From: Pusillimonas caeni
GTDB taxonomy: Bacteria > Pseudomonadota > Gammaproteobacteria > Burkholderiales > Burkholderiaceae_B
NCBI RefSeq assembly: GCF_003545815.1
Contig: NZ_PDUW01000006.1
Coordinates: forward strand, 1-64,000
DNA length: 64,000 nucleotides
Direction: 5' to 3'
The stretch's first letter is position 1. Each line of letters opens with the position of its first letter. A program made the translations under genes and the position numbers. Shown piece after piece: positions 60,550 to 64,000 of the stretch. A model generated the notes under the pieces. The model was given only the letters and a program-made list of their open reading frames with translations. It had not been told where the DNA came from and did not search any database.

Positions 60550-61479
60550 TCAGAACGAAGCAGCCAATGCCGGCTCCTGCTCCTCGACTGCACATTCGGG
60601 CTCGCGCTCGGCGGGCTCGGCAGATTGGTAGGAAACGGCGTCGGCGGCAGTGTCGATGGCGTTGGCGGCTTCGGACGCGGGTGCGTCCTCCGCTGGCGCT
60701 GCCTCGGCATGCGCCTGGCTCGTCGGATAGACCTGGGTGCCGTCGATCTTGATCAGACCGATGTGGACCAGCGTCGATTCCAGGCTTGCGGCCGGTTCCC
60801 CAGCGTGCTCGCCCTTGGTGCGGATGTACGGATCGATCTTCATGTCGTTCAGACGAAAGGCGATCAGCACCTTGCGATCCCCTTCGATGGCCTGCACGCA
60901 TCGGCGAACCAGATGCTCGGCTTCAGGGGTGGCGACGATCGTGTCGAAGTACCGATATTCCGGTTCATCGACAGGTCCGGCCAGCGCGGCGATGGAGCAC
61001 GACAGGAACGGGTCACCATCCTTGGGGGTGACGTCCTTCGGACGGTTGAGGTAGCCGATGCCACGGGTGATCAACTCGTGCTGCTCGATCGAAGCCAGTT
61101 CGGCCCGCTCGATCAGCTCGGCCTTGAGCAGTCGCGCCTTGAGGGATGCGGCGGCCTGGCCTTTCTGTTCGCCCTTGTCGCGGATGTAGGCATCGCCCCA
61201 GAGGTCGCCGAGGCGAAAGCGCACCAGCGGTCGCTGCTTGGAATCGTCAACGCCGATGTAGCGCTGAACGAGCTTCTTGGCCTCGGCACCCGAGACCTTG
61301 ACGTCGAAGTAGCGGTAGCTCGGGTCCCTGGCGGGGCCGACCAGCGCGGCGATGGTGCAGGCCAGGAAGGGCTGCGCACGGCGGCCGCCCCTGACGGGCA
61401 CCTCACGGACACGCTGGAGGTAGCCGATGCCCGAGGTGTGGAGGTCGAAATACGATTTCTCGTTGGAAGTGGTGTTCAT
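60550..61479 (-). CDS. DUF3577 / STY4534-family ICE replication-associated protein
   Basis: A 309-residue protein with two tandem copies of a DUF3577-like domain. Copy one (about residues 8-115) has YFDLHTSGIGYLQRVREVPV and FLACTIAALVGPARDPSYRY, and copy two (about 130-240) has ELITRGIGYLNRPKDVTPKD and FLSCSIAALAGPVDEPEYRY. The C-terminus is Ala/Glu-rich and disordered. Family members are called STY4534-type ICE replication proteins, and an ssDNA-binding role is suspected. Doubling of the domain is notable, since most DUF3577 proteins carry one. Its leader contains the structured RNA copy B. Confidence 0.87.
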   Translation of the reverse strand: MNTTSNEKSYFDLHTSGIGYLQRVREVPVRGGRRAQPFLACTIAALVGPARDPSYRYFDVKVSGAEAKKLVQRYIGVDDSKQRPLVRFRLGDLWGDAYIRDKGEQKGQAAASLKARLLKAELIERAELASIEQHELITRGIGYLNRPKDVTPKDGDPFLSCSIAALAGPVDEPEYRYFDTIVATPEAEHLVRRCVQAIEGDRKVLIAFRLNDMKIDPYIRTKGEHAGEPAASLESTLVHIGLIKIDGTQVYPTSQAHAEAAPAEDAPASEAANAIDTAADAVSYQSAEPAEREPECAVEEQEPALAASF

Positions 61480-61625
61480 GGTGAATCTCCATAGGGAAAA
61501 GCGGAGACACACCGAGCCCACGCATGCGGGGAAAGGTGCGTAACCCCGCGGTGGGTTGATAAGGCGAAAGCATCCGCCACCAGGGACTGGTGGCCGCTCG
61601 CGGATGGATGCGGTGCGAGCTGGCT

Positions 61626-61704
61626 CGGTCACGCAGTGGAAACTGCGCCGCAACCTCGAAGACCGATGGTTGCCTGGCATGTCGCTGACAGCGTCAGCAG
61701 GCAT
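61626..61704 (-). ncRNA. Three-stem structured leader RNA, copy B (upstream of the DUF3577-type gene)
   Basis: On the minus strand the three stems are gctgac-gct-gtcagc, gcaacc with ggttgc, and cgcagt-ttcc-actgcg. Each stem differs from copy A by paired changes while the sequences catgcc and gtcttc/ctcgaag around the second loop are conserved. It ends about 147 bases before the start at 61479. Conserved leader RNAs named after DUF3577 genes have been described in proteobacteria; this may be one of them. Confidence 0.75.
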
Positions 61705-61792
61705 GGGGTCAGCATGGCCGGGCCTCGCGCGCGCGACAGCAATCAATTGGCATCCGCGCGTTTCCCTTTGTCCACGCAGCCCGGCTCAGCGC

Positions 61793-61819
61793 AAAAGAAA
61801 GCCCCCGGTGTGGGGGGCT
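61793..61819 (-). terminator. Rho-independent terminator after the DUF3085-like gene
   Basis: On the minus strand agccccc pairs with gggggct and is followed by tttctttt. It starts 26 bases after the DUF3085-like stop. Confidence 0.85.
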
Positions 61820-61845
61820 GCGAGAGTCGAGTGGCGGTTGCCGCG

Positions 61846-62199
61846 CTATGCGGGAGGCACCACCTCCAGCGACAGATGTGTGGCGGTGGCCGACAGCATC
61901 AGGTCGTCTTCGGTGTGCAGGATGCGCGTGAATACGCCGTCCTTCGGGTCGAAGTACTCCCCGAAGTCGTCGCCGCCCAGTTCGGCGCGCGCCAGTTCCC
62001 ACCAGTCGTCGAACGGGTCGGTATCCGGGTTGCAGCCGACGGCATAGGCCAGCAGCTTCACACGCCCATCCGGGCGGCGCTCTCCCTGCTCGGCGAGGAA
62101 GTACACGCCCTGGTCCTTGACCAGGATGACGCGGCATTGGCTGGCGATGGCCTCGGTCAGCACGGGGCGCAGGTCGGAGCCTTTGAATCGCAGTGACAT
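61846..62199 (-). CDS. DUF3085-like ICE protein
   Basis: A 117-residue protein: MSLRFKGSDLRPVLTEAIAS, then CRVILVKDQGVYFLAEQGER, LLAYAVGCNPDTDPFDDWWE and ELGGDDFGEYFDPKDGVFTR. The spacing of the VKDQGVYFL strand and the GCNPDTDPFDDWW segment matches DUF3085 proteins of ICEs and plasmids. Function is unknown. A long perfect hairpin with a U-tract lies about 25 bases before its start and a terminator follows it, so it is its own transcription unit or is controlled by attenuation. Confidence 0.82.
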   Translation of the reverse strand: MSLRFKGSDLRPVLTEAIASQCRVILVKDQGVYFLAEQGERRPDGRVKLLAYAVGCNPDTDPFDDWWELARAELGGDDFGEYFDPKDGVFTRILHTEDDLMLSATATHLSLEVVPPA

Positions 62200-62223
62200 G
62201 GTTGAAATCTCCTATGTGGAATA

Positions 62224-62260
62224 GAGAAAAGGCCCTCCATCCGCATGGATGGAGGGCCTG
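62224..62260 (-). terminator. Perfect 13-bp terminator/attenuator hairpin in the DUF3085 leader
   Basis: A 13-bp perfect stem (aggccctccatcc at 62231-62243 with ggatggagggcct at 62248-62260) has a 4-base loop and a run of four T bases on the minus strand. It lies between the 62341-63153 gene and the DUF3085-like start. DUF3085 genes are known to carry conserved leader RNAs, so this hairpin may be part of one. Confidence 0.82.
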
Positions 62261-62340
62261 TGGGCACATGGCCCATGGGCGAAACTTCGTGGCGGGACCC
62301 ACGGGTCAGCCGTAGAACCGGCAGGATTCAGTTTCCGGCG

Positions 62341-63153
62341 TCATGCCGGCACCGCCTGGCGCTGCCGGGTAGCCTTGGCGTCGATCACGCTCACATCGAT
62401 CAGGCGCCAACGTCCGTCGTCGATGAGTCGCTCCAGCACTTCGCCGAGCATGTCGAAATACACCTCGTCATGCCGATCGACCAATTCGCCGTCGCGATGC
62501 AGCTCCACCACGTAGGTGTCGCCGCCTCGGTCGTACAGCACCGTCACCCGGCCCTCGAACTTCGCGGTCGAGACCGTGAAGCTGATCGCCGGAGGCGTCT
62601 CGATGATCTTGGACGGCGTCGGATCGACCCAGGTGAAATCCCGGGCACCCGCATCGACCAGCATGTGGGTGATGCGCCGGAAGCCATCGGGCGCCGGCAT
62701 TTCCTCCAACTGCTGGATGAGCTGACCCAGCTCCATGCACTGCGGCTCGGGAATGGGCAGCTTGGCCGGCGCGGAGCCGAGGATGTGCGTCTTGACGGTG
62801 TAGGGAATGCCGTCGGACGTCATCTCGGTGCGCTCTTCCGGCGTGTCCGCCCGCAGCCCATCGAAACGGCGCCGTGCGTAGGGTTGGACATGCACCTTGG
62901 CGCCTTCGTCGGGGACGGTGGTCACCAGCTTGGAATCGAGCACAGCGAACTCGCTCGGCTTGAGCTTGACGACGATGGCATCGTCGGTGATGGCGACTAC
63001 CTTCCCGTCGAAGGGCTGGGGGTCGACGGCGAAGCCCAATGTCGAAGATTGCGGCTGATCGTCGAACACGCGGTACTTGAACGACCGCACGTTGCGGGGC
63101 ACGTGGCCTGCGACTAGCGAAGGCATCATGGATTTGATGAGGGAACGGTCCAT
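62341..63153 (-). CDS. Conserved ICE hypothetical protein with RNA-element leader
   Basis: A 270-residue soluble protein with no recognised domain. It begins MDRSLIKSMMPSLVAGHVPR and has KVVAITDDAIVVKLKPSEFA, then KVHVQPYARRRFDGLRADTP and RVTVLYDRGGDTYVVELHRD. The alternating hydrophobic pattern suggests two beta-rich domains. It belongs to the conserved accessory run of the ICE. Its start has aaggagattccc before it and the structured RNA copy C about 100 bases upstream. Confidence 0.78.
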   Translation of the reverse strand: MDRSLIKSMMPSLVAGHVPRNVRSFKYRVFDDQPQSSTLGFAVDPQPFDGKVVAITDDAIVVKLKPSEFAVLDSKLVTTVPDEGAKVHVQPYARRRFDGLRADTPEERTEMTSDGIPYTVKTHILGSAPAKLPIPEPQCMELGQLIQQLEEMPAPDGFRRITHMLVDAGARDFTWVDPTPSKIIETPPAISFTVSTAKFEGRVTVLYDRGGDTYVVELHRDGELVDRHDEVYFDMLGEVLERLIDDGRWRLIDVSVIDAKATRQRQAVPA

Positions 63154-63251
63154 GGGAATCTCCTTGAGGAAGAAACAAGGGATTCCCCGCCCGCAAGGGA
63201 GAGGTCCCTTGTGGGTGGTGTGGATGGACGCGGTACGTCCGTGGAAAACAT

Positions 63252-63329
63252 CGACCAGCACGGCTTCCCGTGCTTGCAGCCTTGAAGGTCTTGGCTGCCT
63301 GGGCATGTGTCGGCAACGCCGACGAACAT
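63252..63329 (-). ncRNA. Three-stem structured leader RNA, copy C (upstream of the 270-residue gene)
   Basis: On the minus strand the three stems are gtcggc-gtt-gccgac, gcagcc with ggctgc, and agcacgg-gaag-ccgtgct. The second-loop region (aagaccttcaag) and the linker catgcccag match copies A and B, while stem bases change in pairs. It ends about 99 bases before the start at 63153. Confidence 0.75.
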
Positions 63330-63412
63330 GGGGCAAGAATGGCCCGGGAGTAAGCGGCCCGCTTGCAGGAAACGGCACCCCATCGCACCCGCTTTCCAGC
63401 GCTGCGGGCGAG

Positions 63413-63434
63413 AAAAAGCCCCTCGAAAGGGGCT
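63413..63434 (-). terminator. Rho-independent terminator after the 63441-63719 gene
   Basis: On the minus strand agcccct-ttcg-aggggct is followed by five T residues in tttttctc (63417-63413). It starts 7 bases after the stop. Confidence 0.9.
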
Positions 63435-63440
63435 TGGGGG

Positions 63441-63719
63441 TCAGGCTTCGTACACGAAGTAGTGTTCTCGCTGACGCGGGAAGAACACGTGCTTCCACGT
63501 GTCGCCGCTTGTGTTGCCACCGTCGAATACGACCATTTCGTAGTCGTCAATGTCGGTGTCCACCAGATCGGCGCTGTCGATATGGCGCATGTGCAGCGTA
63601 CCGCTCATGCGCTCGAACACCAGGATCTGGCCGATGGCGTCGTCCTGGCTCATGGCGTTGACGCAGGCTCCAAGCTGATTCTCGAAGTCGGGCGTGGGCA
63701 AGATGAGATCGGGGAACAT
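63441..63719 (-). CDS. Small acidic ICE hypothetical protein
   Basis: A 92-residue acidic protein: MFPDLILPTPDFENQLGACV, then AIGQILVFERMSGTLHMRHI and DDYEMVVFDGGNTSGDTWKH, ending QREHYFVYEA. No domain is recognised. The start at MFPDLIL has aggagcaatctc before it. It lies between the RNA copy C region and a further gene that runs off the window, with a hairpin upstream at 63743-63773 and a terminator downstream. Confidence 0.72.
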   Translation of the reverse strand: MFPDLILPTPDFENQLGACVNAMSQDDAIGQILVFERMSGTLHMRHIDSADLVDTDIDDYEMVVFDGGNTSGDTWKHVFFPRQREHYFVYEA

Positions 63720-63742
63720 GAGATTGCTCCTATGGAATTGAA

Positions 63743-63773
63743 CCAGCCCGGCTCCTGGTGGGAGGCGGGCTGG
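63743..63773 (-). promoter_or_regulatory. Leader hairpin before the 63719 start
   Basis: An 8-bp stem (ccagcccg / cgggctgg) encloses a smaller ctcc/ggag stem, 23 bases before the start codon. A weak T-rich tail (ttcaatt) follows on the minus strand. Confidence 0.55.
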
Positions 63774-63815
63774 CATATGGGGGATAAAGGGGAAGGCTTG
63801 CGCGTCGCGTGTCTG

Positions 63816-64000
63816 CTAGGTCTCGGCCAGTGGCAAGCCCAGTAGCGCGGGTGCGTCGGCATCGAGGATGAGGATGCGCACATCTGCCTGGCCGGCCAGT
63901 TCAAGGATGTTCGCCAGGTCGTCAGGCATGCCCTTGTCGCGGTGCTCCTGTCGAAGCTGCTCAGCACTGATGCCCTCGGCATATTCCAGGTTCTTGTCTG
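63816..64000 (-). CDS. C-terminal end of an ICE hypothetical protein, 5' end beyond window
   Basis: The minus-strand frame is open from the window edge to a TAG at 63816-63818, giving about 60 residues: NLEYAEGISAEQLRQEHRDK, then PDDLANILELAGQADVRILI and DADAPALLGLPLAET. The hydrophobic strand RILILDADAPAL near the end resembles small accessory ICE proteins, but no family name can be given from this part. The start lies outside the window. Confidence 0.6.
   Translation of the reverse strand, partial: DKNLEYAEGISAEQLRQEHRDKGMPDDLANILELAGQADVRILILDADAPALLGLPLAET

Noticed and set aside
1-64000. tRNA, rRNA, integrase and attachment sites
   Set aside because: None could be recognised by eye in the window, so none are reported.

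Overview
The window is high-GC proteobacterial DNA, and most of it is the body of one large integrative and conjugative element (ICE). The transfer genes match the genomic-island type IV secretion family (MPF-G, PFGI-1/ICEclc-like): a MobH relaxase, a TraG-N protein, an SXT/TOL-type TraD, a VirB4-like ATPase and the RAQPRD lipoprotein-like gene, all in the usual order on the minus strand. Such elements are common in Pseudomonas, Burkholderiales and Xanthomonadales, and the sequence alone does not settle the host. No integrase, attachment site, rRNA or tRNA is visible, so both ends of the element lie outside the window.

Layout. 1-2036: three regulators (a LysR effector domain without its DNA-binding part, an XRE protein, a full LysR protein). 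2268-12825: copper resistance, with copA-copB-copG-DUF2933-copF-copC-copD-copK on the minus strand facing copRS on the plus strand and a perfect 16-bp cop-box-like palindrome between them. 12826-13743: a geneless scar. 13744-18817: plus-strand arsenic and chromate cargo (arsR-arsI-arsC-ACR3-arsC2, padR-chrA, GNAT). 19000-22478: decayed genes (a ParB remnant, a truncated RND pump and its interrupted adaptor). 22772-40154: relaxase, a PrlF/YhaV toxin-antitoxin pair and the conjugation apparatus. 40294-47596: an inserted plus-strand defence island. 47637-53687: the rest of the transfer apparatus. 53826-64000: a run of small ICE genes of mostly unknown function plus an SNF2-type helicase and a DNA-methyltransferase-like protein.

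The defence island is a type III CBASS locus: TRIP13-like AAA+ ATPase, two HORMA-type proteins, a CD-NTase and the NucC nuclease. It is headed by an HTH/PIN toxin-antitoxin-like pair and followed by an 874-residue SMC-like ATPase. Stop-start overlaps or short gaps join nearly all these genes, and a good sigma-70 promoter lies in front. In the known mechanism, HORMA binding activates the CD-NTase, cyclic tri-AMP activates NucC, and TRIP13 resets the switch.

Two further points stand out. First, one structured RNA of about 78 nt, with three stems that vary by compensatory changes, occurs three times in the 5' leaders of minus-strand genes: radC, the DUF3577/STY4534-like gene and an unknown 270-residue gene. 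Second, the conjugative ATPase gene carries a single in-frame TAG, so transfer may be impaired unless the codon is suppressed or the base is a sequencing error. The RND adaptor also carries a nonsense codon, and the pump and ParB remnants carry frameshifts, so decay is under way in parts of the element.
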